Of a stretch of DNA of 64,000 bases, positions 23,301 through 35,499 are shown piece after piece. The translations under genes were made by a program, and so were the position numbers. Each line of letters begins with the position of its first letter. The stretch's first letter is position 1. The notes under the pieces were generated by a model. It did no database searches. It was given only the letters and a program-made list of their open reading frames with translations, and was not told the DNA's origin. Source of the DNA: Parasponia andersonii (taxonomy: Eukaryota; Streptophyta; Magnoliopsida; Rosales; Cannabaceae); contig JXTB01000046.1 of NCBI GenBank assembly GCA_002914805.1, positions 1,146,455 to 1,210,454 of the forward strand. Direction: 5' to 3'.

Positions 23301-23701
23301 ATTTTTAAATGGGTGCATTCCACTTTTAGGTTCTTTAGAATACACGTTGTTTTGAATCCATGGTTACAATTCTTGCATTACCTGCATTAATTAATTGGAT
23401 GTGCATTAAAAATTATATCCAAAAACAGCACAGAGAGTAAGGATACTACGAACTGAAAAGATTCTCTTGACAAAAGAGAAATATTTCAACGCATAATTCC
23501 ATGTTGTAAAGAATAATGCATTAGTCAAATGGCGGTTGCAATTTAAACTTAAAATATATAAATTATTTTTCCTTAATAATTACCTACTAATAATAAAAGA
23601 TGATCCCAGAATTTCAAGAACTGACTTTTATCGAGCTGAAATATTTCTATGATTGTTGAGGAATACTAACACGTAGAAAGATGGATATAGAAGGATAAAG
23701 A
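20319..23701. other. 3.4 kb with nothing recognised
   Basis: AT-rich DNA with poly-A/T tracts and short low-complexity runs. An imperfect ~60-bp duplication (aacactttatatct / aacactttagatct) lies near 22785-22880. No ORF here shows a family motif. Confidence 0.4.
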
Positions 23702-26178
23702 TGTAGGAACCATCGTATGGTGTAGCCTATAGTGTAGCGAAAGATAGTGAGCGTGACAATTAAAATTTTTACACATATAAGATAAAGATTAGGATCAATA
23801 TAACTTTGTTGTTTTAATATATAGAATAAAAACCGTCTTTAGAGAAAAGTAAGAACACTCTAACTTTTTTGTTTTAAATTTTCTTAGATGAAGTTGTACT
23901 CTATCAAAGATACGAGACTACGATCTTCCTCATCAAGTCTCTATATCAAAAAACTAGAGAGTAAACTCTTAATAATCACAATCTTATTATTTTCACATAC
24001 TTTTAGAATTCTTGCCATAGAGCTCAACATACAAGATAGCAAGAAGATGGAGATAAGAGAAAATCTAGAACAACACGTTAAAAAGAGAGCTTTCTCGTTT
24101 TTTTCATACGTTATAAAGAATCTAAAAAAATGAGTCTGTCCTATTCTCCAATCTAATGTGTAACTTGAAAAAAAATTTCCTAATTTTCTCAAATTATTTA
24201 TACGTATAATTTTATTTTCTAAATTGACAAATTGGCAAATTAATGCCATATTATCTTAAATAGGAAAAATAAGTTTAATTCTACTAAAGACATTATCAAA
24301 AAAAAAATACATAAAATAGATAGGAGAAAGAATGAAACTAAAAAATATGTAGCAATGCAAATCACAGCTGCGATTAGTATTTTAAGTTTCTAATTAATCT
24401 CATCTCTTAAACGTGTAAAATAATTTTCAATTAAGTTTAAGATAATCTTAAATATATGTAATAGACAACATAATTTACATAAATAGAAAAATAAAATCCC
24501 TTCAATCCTTTTCTCTCCGGATACGATTTACACGCAAAAGGAAGAGATTTTAGCATGTGAAAAAGGTTTCCTAGTAAAGACAAATACCTCTCCCTCCTAT
24601 TTAAATTTATCTATTTAATTACATAATTAATTTCAAATATTTTTAATTTGGAAAGAAAATTAACCTTATTACTAAGAGCTTATACGTAAAAGAGAGAAAA
24701 CAAACTCTCATAATTTTACATGTAAGGCTTGTGCTGACAAGCTAAGGTATTTTTTTTTTTTAAAAAAATCCTATTTTGTTTTATCCAAATATTTCAAATA
24801 ATCAAATTACAAAATATTTGAATTAATATATTTGGTAAATCATAATTTCTCAAATAAAAATAATCATATTATCTTTTATGTTTATGTGTGTAACACAGAG
24901 AAAATATCTTTATATCATACGCCTAATGTAGTGTAATTGTACACACTAATTGTTACTTAAAAAGCAGCAAAAAATTGAATAGATAAAAATAATAAAATTT
25001 ATTATTTATTATAATGTGACACATAAAACATTTAAATGTGTAACATTAATTTTAGTATGGCATAATTAATTAGAATTCAATAATTTTAAACTAATTATTG
25101 ATACAAGAAAGTGACTATAAAATATGTTCAATACAGTGTTAATAGAGGTGGTTCGAGGATCTTAGACTTATAATTTCAAGCTCCAATAAATTTGATAATT
25201 AATTAAACTCTTTAATTAAATTATTGAATTTATTAGTTCCAGTGTGACTCCACTGAAAAACTTGAACTACCTTAAAAGTTACATTATAAATTACTCAAAA
25301 TAATTATAAAGTTTATCCATTGATTTAGTCATCACATACAGATCAATCTTCCATAAATGAATTGATTTAGTCATCACATACAGATCAATCTTCCATAAAT
25401 GATTCGTAAGTAGAATTAGGCTTATAATACGTTATCCTTTCTAATTCCTTATTTATCCTTGAGTTCTCATGATTTTCTAATGAACAACAAATTCATGATT
25501 AAATCATGAATTGAGCATACTATTATTCAAGTATCAAATCGTTACTCAAAGGAATCATTTTTCTAACTTTTGTTAGGAATGGATTCTATATTGTTAATTA
25601 ATACTCCTAGATATATATATTGTCATGTCTCCAATATACAAGGATTTAGTCTTGTATAAAACATATGTTACCGAATACATCAAGAGATATAAAAATATAA
25701 ATATGAGTCTATTAATTACTCAAGACTAAGACCGTTCTATATATGATTATCAGTTGATAAATTTAAATATTTTGTTCTTTAATGGATATTATTAGATACT
25801 CAAATTTATATGATCCAGTCTTATATAATTTCATTATATAAAGTACCTTCATTTAATGTTGCTATATAAATAGCCTAGATAAGGCCGTTCTATTCTCAAT
25901 GAGAATGGAGCGTAGTAGTAATTTTTTCTAATTAAAAATTCCAACTTCAATAATTAACTAAGGACTAATTTAGATTATATCCATTAAACTTAATCCTCTT
26001 GTGTGTACAACTTTTATACACACTAAGTTTAAGGTTACATTTATAATCAAGGAATTTTCATGACATTTATATATATTATCATAAATAATATATGCGGGCA
26101 AATAGAATAAAATCAACTATATTTATATAATAGCAAATCATTATTTACAGGTTGCTCTTAGGGAGAAAAAAACTAACA
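23702..26178 (-). repeat. 3' LTR of the copia element
   Basis: Aligns along its length with 27811-30239. It differs by scattered substitutions, small indels and a 42-bp tandem duplication at 25319-25402. Confidence 0.88.
25319..25402. repeat. 42-bp tandem duplication within one LTR
   Basis: Two exact copies, 25319-25360 and 25361-25402, starting attgatttagtcatc. The other LTR has a single copy (near 29430), so the duplication postdates insertion. Confidence 0.9.
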
Positions 26179-27780
26179 ATCTCCCATTTGCCCTAAAGTA
26201 ATAAGGCATATCCCTTAATCCCATCCATTCTACATGACTTTGAAAAGTTTTTACAGGTAATGTCTTGGTGAATGGGTCAGCAAGGTTGTTTTCTGATACT
26301 ATTTTCATAACTGATACAGAGAGCTTCTTCACAAAGTCTCTAATCACGTGATACTTGCGATGTATATGCTTAGATCTCTTGTGGGTTATTGGTTCTTTTA
26401 AATTTGCTATTGCACTACTGTTATCACAGAACAATGTGAACGGTTTATCCATATTTGAAGCTACTTCCAAATCACTCAAGAACTTACAGAGCTAAATTGT
26501 TTCTTTTACTGAATCTGAAGTAGCTACATATTCAGTTTCCATAGTTGAATCAGTAATACAATCTTGCTTTATGTTTTTTCAAACTACAGCTCCACCACTA
26601 AGAGTAAAAATTGACCCAGATGTAGATTTCCTATTATTTATGTTAGACTAGAAATCAGAATTAGTATATCCAATAGGAATCAAATTCCTACCGGAGTATA
26701 CTAACATATAATTTCTCGTTCTCCGAAGATACTTGAGAATGTGTTTCATAGCTGTCCAGTGATCTAATCCTAAGTTAGACTGAAACCGACGGACAATTCC
26801 TATGGAGTAGCAGATGTTAGGCCTAATGTATAGCATTATGTATATAAGGCTTCTAGTTGCTGATATGTAAGAAATCTATCCCATGTCTTCTTCCACTTGA
26901 GTTGTTTTAGGACACTACTCCTTAGAAAGATGAATTCCACATCGAGAGGGCATTATCCTCTCTTGGAGTTTTGCATCACAAATTTAACAAGCACTTTGTC
27001 AATATACAATGCTTAGGACAGAGCTAACAGTTTGTTCTAGTGATCACGTATAAGTTAGATCTCAAGAACATAACTTACCTTTCCAAAATCTTTCATTTGG
27101 AATTGGTTAGCTAGCTATTTCTTAACATTTAATAACATTTCTACGTTGTTTCCAATTAGGAGAATGTCATCAATATAAAGAACTTTAAAAACTACTCTTT
27201 GATCTTTAATATACTTGTAAACACAAGGTGCATCAGAATTTGATCAAAGGCATAAGATTTTATAACTTCATCAAAACTTATGCTCTAAGATCTTGAAGCT
27301 TGCGTAAGTCCATAAATAGACCATTGGAGCTTGCAAACCTTTTGCTCTTGACTCTTGGCAACAAAACCTTCTAGTTGATTCTTATAAATAGTTTCGTCAA
27401 GATAATTATTAGGAAAAGCTATCTTGATGTCCATCTGCTATGTTTCATAATCAAAATATATAGCTATGGATTTGAATGCGAATGGACTTTATCATGGTTA
27501 CTGGTGAAAAAGTCTCTTCATAGTCAACTCCTTCCTTTTGGGTGTAACCCTTTACCACTAGCTTTGTTTTGAAAGTTTCCACTTTTCCGTCCATTCCTCC
27601 TTTTCGTTTGTAGATCTACTTATAACCAATGGATCTTACCTCATCAGGAAAGTCTACAAATTTCTAGACTAAGTTAGAATACATTGATTCTATCTTAAGG
27701 TTCATAGCCTCTTGCTATTTCTCTTTATCAAGATTAGTTATTGCCATCTTATATGTCGATGGATCATCTTTGCCATCATC
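26141..27780 (-). pseudogene. copia pol remnant: reverse transcriptase C-terminal part and RNase H
   Basis: Reading minus from about 27600: an RT segment (IYGLKQASRS near 27320, GNN/YVDD-like region near 27180), PNICYSIGIVRRFQSNLGL with HILKYLRRTRNY (26836-26700), then RNase H (CDNSSAIANLKEP, HIHRKYHVIRDFV). It ends with SENNLADPFTKTLPVKTF and MGLRDM near 26210, just before the polypurine tract. Gag, protease and integrase are missing, and stops and frame shifts separate the surviving blocks. The deletion removed everything between the 5' LTR region and the middle of RT. Confidence 0.85.
26179..26190 (-). other. polypurine tract
   Basis: Minus strand AAATGGGAGAT immediately upstream of the TGTTAG start of the 3' LTR, the typical copia plus-strand primer. 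Confidence 0.7.
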
Positions 27781-27810
27781 AGAGATAACTATTTAAGCTC
27801 TGGTACTATT

Positions 27811-30239
27811 TGAAGAAACTATCATATGGTATAGTGGAAAGTGGTATGTATGACAATCAATATTTTTACATACACAAGATAGAGTTTAGGATCAATATAG
27901 CTTTGTTATTTTAATACATAGAATAAATACAGTTTTTAGGGAAAAGTAAGAACACTCTAAGCTTTCTATTTTAAAATTTCCTTAGTTGATGATGAGGTTG
28001 TACTCTACCAAAGCTATAAGACCACGATCTTTCTCACTAAGTCTCTACACCAAAGAACTAGAGAATAGACTCTTAATAATCACAATCTTATTATTTTCAC
28101 ATATTTTTAGAATTCTTGGTATATGTCTTAACACATGAGATAGCAAGATAATGGAGACAAGAGAAAATCTAGAATCACACATTAAAAAGAGAGCTTTCTT
28201 GTTTTTTTCTTTTATGTTGCAGACAATCTAAAAAAATGAGTCTATCTTATTCTCCTTTTTAATGTGTAACTTAAAAAAAAAACTTTGCTAATTTTCTCAA
28301 ATTATTTACACATATAATTTTATTTTCTAAATTGATAAATTGTCAAATTAATGCCATATCATGTTAAATAAGAAAAATAATTTTAATCCTATTAAAGACA
28401 TTATCAAAAAAAAAAAAACATAAAATAGATAAGAGAAAGAAGGAAACTAAAAAATACGTAGCAACGCAAATCACGACTAGGATTAGTATTTTAAGTTTCC
28501 TAATTAATCTTATCTCTTAAATGTATAAAATAATTTCCAATTAGGTTTCAGATAATTTTAAAAATATGTAATAGATAACATATTTCACAAAAATAACCCA
28601 TCCTCTCAAGATACGATTTACACACACAAGGAAGAGATTTAACATGTAAAAGGTTTCCTATTAAAGACAAATACCTTTCCATCCTATTTAAATTTATCTA
28701 TTTAATTACATAATAAATTTTATATATTTTTAATTTGGAAAATAAAATTAACCTTATCACTAAGAGCTTATACGTAAAAGAGAGAAAACAAACTCTCATA
28801 ATTTTACGTGTAAGGCTTGCCTTGACAAGCTAAGGTATTTTTTTTTAAGAAAAAATCCTATTTTGTTTTATCCAAATATTTCATATAATCAAATTACAAA
28901 ATATTGGAATTAATATATTTGGTAAATCATAATTTCCCAAATAAAAATAATCATATTATCTTTTATGCTTATGCGTGTAACACATAGAAAATATCTCTAT
29001 ATTATATGCCTAACGCAGTGTGATTGTACAGAATGATTGTTACTTATTAAATAATCTTATTATTTAAAAATCAGCAAAAAATTAAATAGATAAAAATAAT
29101 AACATTTATTATTTATTATAATGTGATACATAAAATATTTAAATGTGTAACATTAACTTTAGTGTGACATAATTAATTAGAATTCAATAATTCTAAATTA
29201 GTTATTAATATAAGAAAGTGACTATAAAGTATGTTTAATACAATGTTACTAGAAGTGGTTCGGGGACCTTGGATTTGTAATTTCAAGCTCCAATAAATTT
29301 GATAATTAACTAAAATTTTAAATTAAATTATCAAATTTATTAGTTCGAGTATTATTCCACTAAAAAATCAAAACTGCAAATTTTAAAGTTATAATATAAA
29401 TTACTTAAAGCAATCATAAAGTTTGTCCATTAATTTAGTCATTACATACACATCAATCTTCCATAAATATTTTATAAATAAAGTTAGGTTCGTAATCCGT
29501 TATCCTTTCTAATTACTTCTTTATCCTTGAGTTCTTATGATTTTCTAATAAACAGCAAATTTATGATCAAATCATGAATTGAGTGCTCTATCGTTCAAGT
29601 ACCAAATCGTTACTCAAGGGAATTATTTTTCTAATTTCTGTTAGGAAAGAATGGATTCCATATTGTTAATTAATATTCTCAGCAATCTATATTATCATGT
29701 TTCCAATATACAAGGATTTAATCTCGTATAAATACACATGTTACCAAATACATCAAAAGACATAAAAATATAAACAGGAGTCTATTAATTACCCAAGATT
29801 AAGATCGTTCCTTATATAATTATTCGTTGATAAATTTGAATATTTTATTATATAATGGATATTAGATATTCAAATTTATATGGTCTAGTATATATAATCT
29901 CATTATACAAAGTACCTCTATTTAATGCCGCTACATTAACAGCCTGAACAAGACTATTCTATTTTAAATGATACTAGACCGTACTAGTAATTTTTTCTAG
30001 CTAAAGATTTCAACTTTAATAATTAATTACGGAGTAGTTTATGTTATATCTATTATACTTAATTCTCTTGTATGTATAACTTTTGTGCTTACTAAGTTTA
30101 AGGTTACATTTATAATCAAAGAATTTTCATGATATTTATATATATTATCATAAATAATATAGACAAGCAAATAGAATAAAATCAACTATATTTATTTAAT
30201 AGCAAATTATTGTTTACATCTTGCTAAAAAACACTAACA
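27811..30239 (-). repeat. 5' LTR of the copia element
   Basis: Partner of 23702-26178; begins TGTTAGTG and ends TTTCTTCA on the minus strand, followed by the degenerate primer-binding site at 27798-27809. Confidence 0.88.
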
Positions 30240-30467
30240 ACAGATTCTTAGGCAAGTACAAAGAACAAAATCTGTCCTCAATAAATTACTTCAACATGGT
30301 TGATTCCTTCCAAATGTTTTCAGAGCTTGAAAGATCATGCACGTAAGACTTATTTATTTCTTTAATTATTTTAAAGGTCATACATGATATGGTGAAGAAC
30401 CAAGGAACAAATTCATTGCTTTGGAGGGGTGACATTTGGAGAAAAACTTTCTGGCTTTCTAACTGAT
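30240..30467. other. short unique spacer
   Basis: Lies between the copia target site and block A of the duplication. No gene seen. Confidence 0.4.
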
Positions 30468-31532
30468 TTTGTGATCGAATGAACCAAGTATACACGGATT
30501 CAGTTTTGGTCTTCGGTCGTTTCAGAAAAAAAAAAAAAAATGACAAAGATGATGGAATAAGTTGAACATAAAAAGAGTACCAAAAAAAGAAAAAGGGATC
30601 GCGATAGAGGAATATAACTCAAAGAATAATGTTGACCTGTCCATTTGCTTGTACCCGGAATTTAAAGGATATCCATTTTCTCACTCAGTAATTTAATCAT
30701 CTAAACCGGTAGCAGATATAGTATTCGGATGCTGAGCACGATATGAACTGGACATATTCGAAACTGCTAGAGACTTCCAAAACAGAATAACTCAAGAAAG
30801 CTTTGCATGCCAATAAAATTATTAACGTGACATATAAAATTATTAACGTGACATATAAGCCCATTAACGTGGAGTGACTTGGAAAATCAGGTTCCTATAT
30901 TTAGTTGATAATGTCATATAACTTGACAATTACCAACATAAAGAGGAAATTAGTCTCAGAGTCACTTTTGGTGCATGATTAAGTTAATGGTCTACTTTTT
31001 TTGGTAATGATTAATACATTACGTAACAACTGCTATTTATGAAAATGCCCCAAACATTAATCTTTGCATACTAAATTAACCAAGAGGACTTGATAAGATA
31101 TGTAGAAAACATGTACACATTTTACTTTAACAACATTATAAAGTTCAAATAACGAGTGCTTGAAATAAACGATCGACAACTGCAGCAAGAAAGCTTAATT
31201 TCTGGCAGATTCAATTTGCTCATTTGGGTTTTACTTTGCAGCAAGAAAAGTTCATGGAATAAGAGAATGCTTTTACAATAGTGATGGATTTCCATCATGA
31301 TATATATTCAACTCTCATTGAAGATAACGAATAATATAATCAACACCATGTGGAAAAATACAAGATCTCAAGATCTTAGATCCATGAGAATCCAGAGTGA
31401 CGATACATATTGATGAGTTCATAGCCCACTTGGCAAATAGAGAAAGGAGAAGCTAGCCTAGCCTTTCCTTTCCACACTCGGGGATTTTCTCTTTGGCATG
31501 ATTATAATGTTCTTCTAATATTTCTCATTCTC

Positions 31533-31540
31533 TATATAAA
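31533..31540 (+). promoter_or_regulatory. TATA box of the carboxylesterase gene
   Basis: TATATAAA about 115 bases upstream of the likely start codon. The same motif and flanks are conserved in the pseudogene copy at 43286-43293. Confidence 0.7.
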
Positions 31541-31640
31541 GTCCTTCAAAGTTCCAAGACAATCACAATATCCCCAACCACAAAGACCAACCATAATAAT
31601 ATTCCAATATCCTCTGCTCTCCACTACTAATAAAAATTGT

Positions 31641-32687
31641 ATGAAATTCAGAAGAATGGCTGCCGTTTCCTTGGATCCACGCTTCAACGTCTCATACAAG
31701 AACCATCAACAAAATGGAGTCATCGTCGAAGAAATCGAAGGCCTAATTCGAGTTTCGAAAGACGGGCACGTCGAGAGGCCGGCAATCATCCCGATTGTCC
31801 CCTCCACATGGTCACTCGATCAAAACCTCGTCACATCAAAAGACATCATTATGGACAATCTCACCAACTTATGGGCACGCACTTATGTGCCCACAAGCTC
31901 TCCAGGCCAGCAGAAACCTTTGCTCGTCTACTTTCATGGCGGGGGCTTCTGTGTGGGCTCGGCCGCCTGGAGCTGCTACCACGAGTTCTTGGCTAACCTC
32001 TCTACCAAAACCAACTGCGTCATCATCTCGGTGAATTACCGTTTAGCCCCAGAAAACCGCCTTCCAGCGGCTTTTGAAGACGGTTTCAATGCCCTCATGT
32101 GGATCAAACAACAAGCTCAGAGTAGTTCCACCGAGAACAAATTCTGGTTAAACCAATGCAACATGTCAAGCCCGTTCTTGGCCGGAGACAGCGCTGGAGC
32201 TAACATAGTCTACCACGTCGCCACAAGGCTAGCCACTTTGGACGACGCCGTTTTGAGGCCTATTCGACTGAAGGGTACGATTCTAATCCAACCTTTCTTC
32301 GGTGGAGAGTCGAGAACAGGGTCTGAGAGGTATGCTAGTCAACCTCCAAACTCTGCGTTGACTCTTTCTGCTTCGGACACTTATTGGAGACTCTCGTTGC
32401 CTTTAGGGGCGGACAGAGACCACCCTTGGTGCAACCCTCTGGCTAATATCAATAATGGCTCGACAAAGTTGCGGTCTTCGGCCGTAATGGTCTGCGTTTC
32501 GGAGACGGATATATTGAGGGACAGAAACTTGGAGTTTTGTAACGCTTTGGTTAGCTCAGGGAAGAAGGTGGAAATGGTCATGTGTAAAGGGGTTGGTCAT
32601 GCATTTCAGATTCTGCATAACTCCAACTATTCTCAAGCTCGGACTCAGGAAATGATGTCTCATATCAAGAGCTTTATCAATCAATAA
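31641..32687 (+). CDS. carboxylesterase (CXE, GID1-like alpha/beta hydrolase)
   Basis: An intronless 348-codon gene of the plant carboxylesterase family (hormone-sensitive-lipase type, related to the gibberellin receptor GID1), which hydrolyses small esters. Counting from the first ATG: oxyanion hole HGGGF at 99-103, nucleophile elbow GDSAG with Ser184, Asp290 in SETD and His320 in GVGHAF. The triad is complete, so it should be an active hydrolase and not a receptor, since GID1 lacks the His. Two ATGs compete: 31641 (weak context) and 31656 (AAGAATGGCT, better context; protein MAAVSLDPRF.., 343 aa). The second is more likely. No signal peptide, so probably cytosolic. The nearest named relatives are probably CXE6/CXE17 of Arabidopsis, from memory. 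A broken paralogue lies at 43391. Substrate unknown. Confidence 0.92.
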   Translation: MKFRRMAAVSLDPRFNVSYKNHQQNGVIVEEIEGLIRVSKDGHVERPAIIPIVPSTWSLDQNLVTSKDIIMDNLTNLWARTYVPTSSPGQQKPLLVYFHGGGFCVGSAAWSCYHEFLANLSTKTNCVIISVNYRLAPENRLPAAFEDGFNALMWIKQQAQSSSTENKFWLNQCNMSSPFLAGDSAGANIVYHVATRLATLDDAVLRPIRLKGTILIQPFFGGESRTGSERYASQPPNSALTLSASDTYWRLSLPLGADRDHPWCNPLANINNGSTKLRSSAVMVCVSETDILRDRNLEFCNALVSSGKKVEMVMCKGVGHAFQILHNSNYSQARTQEMMSHIKSFINQ

Positions 32688-33605
32688 GCACTCTTTATGT
32701 GATGATTTAGCCTTTAGGATAGTTTTGTGTGGGAAAAAAAAAAGGAAAACAATTATTAGTGGTTTGTAGTTGATTATTAAGAGTACTTAGGAGGATAATT
32801 ATGTTAATATTTATTGTGTGTTGCATATTTTTGTTATGATATTCTAATATGTAGAAGTTATGACCGATCTATGAATATAAATATTGTGGTGTTGTAGTAT
32901 TTTCTGACCTGTTTCTTAGATGTCCTGTGACTCCTGTCCTAGTAAGTTTAAAAGTTCAGTTCCTTAAAATAAATAAATTCTTAGAGTTCCGAAGGAAGAG
33001 AGATGGAATGATTTATTCTACGATATGTTTCTCGACCCCTGATTTTCAAAGTAAAAAGATTTTGACCGGTTCTCTTTCTCCATGGCTAATATGCTTTTGA
33101 TGATGCAACACAGAGTATCTATGCCTTCTTGGACCGCCATGACATCTTTATCCGTAATTTGGTTTTTTTATAATTATGCATATTTGTACATATTAAAAAT
33201 ATTAATACAATTTTTTTAAAAAATTGATATGAAAATAAACTTAATTAAATTAGTTACTCAATTAAATTCATTTTATTTTATTTTAATTTACTTTATTTTC
33301 ATCTGAATTTAAAATTTTAATAAAGAATCGATTCGGTTACTTCAAAATAATTAATATGAAGAGTATATTAGTCAATTATGATTAAATATATTAATATTTT
33401 TTTCAAAAAAATTGATATGAAAATAAATTTAAATAAATGTGTGGTATTTTACTTTTAAATTAAGGTATTTTAACTATTATGATTTATTTATTAAAAGATA
33501 ATATAAAGTTCTACATAATCTAAAAGTCAAAACTATCTTATAATTTTATCAAAAATTATTGAATAATCTGATTTTTTATCAAATATCCTTTAGTGCACAT
33601 ATTAN

Positions 33606-33640
<35 letters not shown>
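33606..33640. repeat. (AT)n microsatellite next to an ambiguous base
   Basis: A run of TA dinucleotides directly after the only N in the window (33605). Probably a consensus problem at a hypervariable repeat. Confidence 0.9.
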
Positions 33641-33643
<3 letters not shown>

Positions 33644-34028
33644 GACAGAAGAGAGCCAGAATGTGGCCTTTACGTTTCATAGGCAACGGGTGGATTATTT
33701 TTACTTTATTTGTTATTTTTTTTCTTAATCAAACAAAACATTATCCTAGTGAATTAGTTACTAATAATTAAGAAATCATTGAAATATGCCACCGGCAGAA
33801 AAAAAAAGGAAAAAAAGAAAGAAACAAATGTGTCGACGAGTCAATTAGTTTTGGTCAATACCTTATTTTATTTGTCTATATTTTTGAGGCCCGTGATGGC
33901 TGTGTGCATGAGAGTTTGGTGGATTGCTTATTTTTGTAGTTTATCTCTAGTAAGGTATTTGTATTAGATCATTAGTTATTAAAAAAAACAGTGTTTTGTT
34001 TAGGGAAATTGACATGGACAATAATAAG

Positions 34029-34477
34029 TTCTACTAAAATATTTTAATTTTGAAAGTGTTAAGAAAAATTATTTTAATATTATTTAAAATCTCTACGATG
34101 GCTCTCACACGAGGTTGGTTGGAGAGAGAGAGAGTGTGATTTGATATATGAGTCCATTTTCCTCACTTGTTAGCAAGAGTGTTTTGTAAATTAAATAAAA
34201 GTACTCCTTTTAATTAATCATATGTACACATGTATTTGTGTACAGTTTACCTCGTAGAAAAATTAATACACAAACGGGGACATTTCTAAAATTACCACAA
34301 AAACCATGCTACTAATAATTTAACACTAATTCATCAAAGCTCCTTACGTCCCACTTCTTCAACCTCATGATCAACCTCCAAGATTGCACTCAAATCCGTA
34401 CAATACATAACCACGAGCTCATACCAACTCGAACTAAAAAGCCCAATACTAGGCCCTGGCCCATCTAACTCGTTCTT
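34029..34477. other. non-coding spacer
   Basis: AT-rich, with no gene seen. Confidence 0.4.
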
Positions 34478-34784
34478 CTATTTCTTATTCTTCTTCCCCA
34501 AATACATTTTAACATAAAAATTCAGGAACATAAAGAGAACAATGGCATAAAGGACCGACTTTAAAACCCACGCGCCGATGCATGATGACGTGGCAAGCAA
34601 CGTTGCAGCCGAGCAGCGATATGGCACGTGACGATGAAGGGAAGCACGCGCCACTAAGGTCGAGGGCGGTCTAGAAGCGGTAGCTGTAGATAGCAGCGTG
34701 GATGAGCGTAGCGGAGAGTATAGCGAGGACCTGAAACGACTTGGAGAACTCAAGCCAAGGGGACGCCATGAGGGTGAAGGTCAT
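34478..34784 (-). pseudogene. ELO-type fatty acid elongase 3' fragment
   Basis: Minus-strand frames give MTFTLMASPWLEFSKSFQVL and then AILSATLIHAAIYSYRF, with a stop where Trp is expected. After a frame change come ACFP and LLGCNVACH, and after another TSSCIGAWVLKSVLYAIVLF followed by MFLNFYVKMYLGKK and TAG at 34478. This is the C-terminal membrane half of plant GNS1/SUR4 (ELO) family proteins, whose members lengthen very-long-chain acyl-CoAs in the ER. The N-terminal half with the HxxHH box is absent. At least one nonsense change and two frame shifts make it a relic. It is GC-richer than its neighbours. Confidence 0.7.
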
Positions 34785-34958
34785 GCAGATGATGTGATTT
34801 GTTTAAAGGATTAGGGGTATTTTAATTCATAAAAATTCTTATGGGTATTTTGCTGAACTTTCAGCTATAAAAGCTGAGCTTTGGTCATATTCTAATATTT
34901 GGGCTAAAAATTGGACAAATTGCTATACAAACCTACGATAATATGCATGCGTATCCTA

Positions 34959-35486
34959 GACATACAACCGCTTCAATTGCAAAGAAATAAACAAATACAT
35001 GCACAAGAACTTCAATTATATATTCAAAGTTAAGCATTGCCTTTTGAGAGAAAGTGATCAAAACGTGAGAGAAATAGACAATATGCTCTCAAATTATAGA
35101 GTAAGATTCTCACTAGAAGATGATTACAAGCCTCTTAGTAGTACAAACACGAACCTCTCGGCTCACAGAATACAGAGACGATGTTGCAACATAAAACAAA
35201 GAAATCACCTATGTTGCAACATATGCGATACAGCTACAACTTTCAACAAATACTCAGTTCATACTTTGTTTTCACTTTCTGTTCTACTCTGCTCATGGCC
35301 TTCGAAACAGAGCATATATATACAGAACGAGTCTCACATTTTGAGTTTGAAATCAAAGACTTAATTGACACATCATCAAAAAATTAGTTAGAATAATTAA
35401 GCTGCAATCTTAACTAACTCCTAACTAATATTCTGTTATAATATCCCAATTGACTTAACCAAATTATTTGTCAGCAACTGTCAACA
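34959..35486 (-). repeat. 3' LTR of the second copia element
   Basis: Aligns well with 39940-40351 from about 35085 to 35486; the part from 34959 to 35085 is too diverged to align by eye. It contains two ATGTTGCAACAT palindromes at 35181 and 35211. Confidence 0.75.
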
Positions 35487-35499
35487 ATCTCTACCTTGA

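Larger units (their letters stand above)
23702..30239 (-). mobile_element. Ty1/copia LTR retrotransposon, internally deleted (minus strand)
   Basis: Left LTR 23702-26178 (3' LTR) and right LTR 27811-30239 (5' LTR), each about 2.4-2.5 kb. Read on the minus strand both begin TGTTAGT; the right one ends ..TTTCTTCA. Target duplication AAAGA / ACAGA with one mismatch. Primer-binding site next to the 5' LTR (minus strand TAGTACCAGAGC) resembles the initiator-tRNA-Met site TGGTATCAGAGC. Polypurine tract AAATGGGAGAT abuts the 3' LTR. The internal 1.6 kb keeps only the end of pol. The LTRs differ by many substitutions, so the insertion is old. Confidence 0.88.
30468..34028. repeat. segmental duplication block A (with intact carboxylesterase)
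   Basis: The whole 3.5 kb aligns with pieces of block B: promoter flank (30468-31640 with 41583-43390), gene (31641-32687 with 43391-44449) and 3' flank (32688-33150 with 44450-44960). The far end aligns too (33650-34028 with 52783-53115). Block B is interrupted by two insertions. Identity by eye is roughly 85-90%. A 21-bp tandem duplication (aaaattattaacgtg..) is at 30815-30856 in this block only. Confidence 0.85.

Noticed and set aside
23888-24249. ORFs of 81 and 102 codons near 24 kb
   Set aside because: Lie within the copia LTR; the second LTR copy does not keep them open.
31637-32034. Additional plus-strand ORFs over the carboxylesterase
   Set aside because: Out-of-frame shadows of the real gene.
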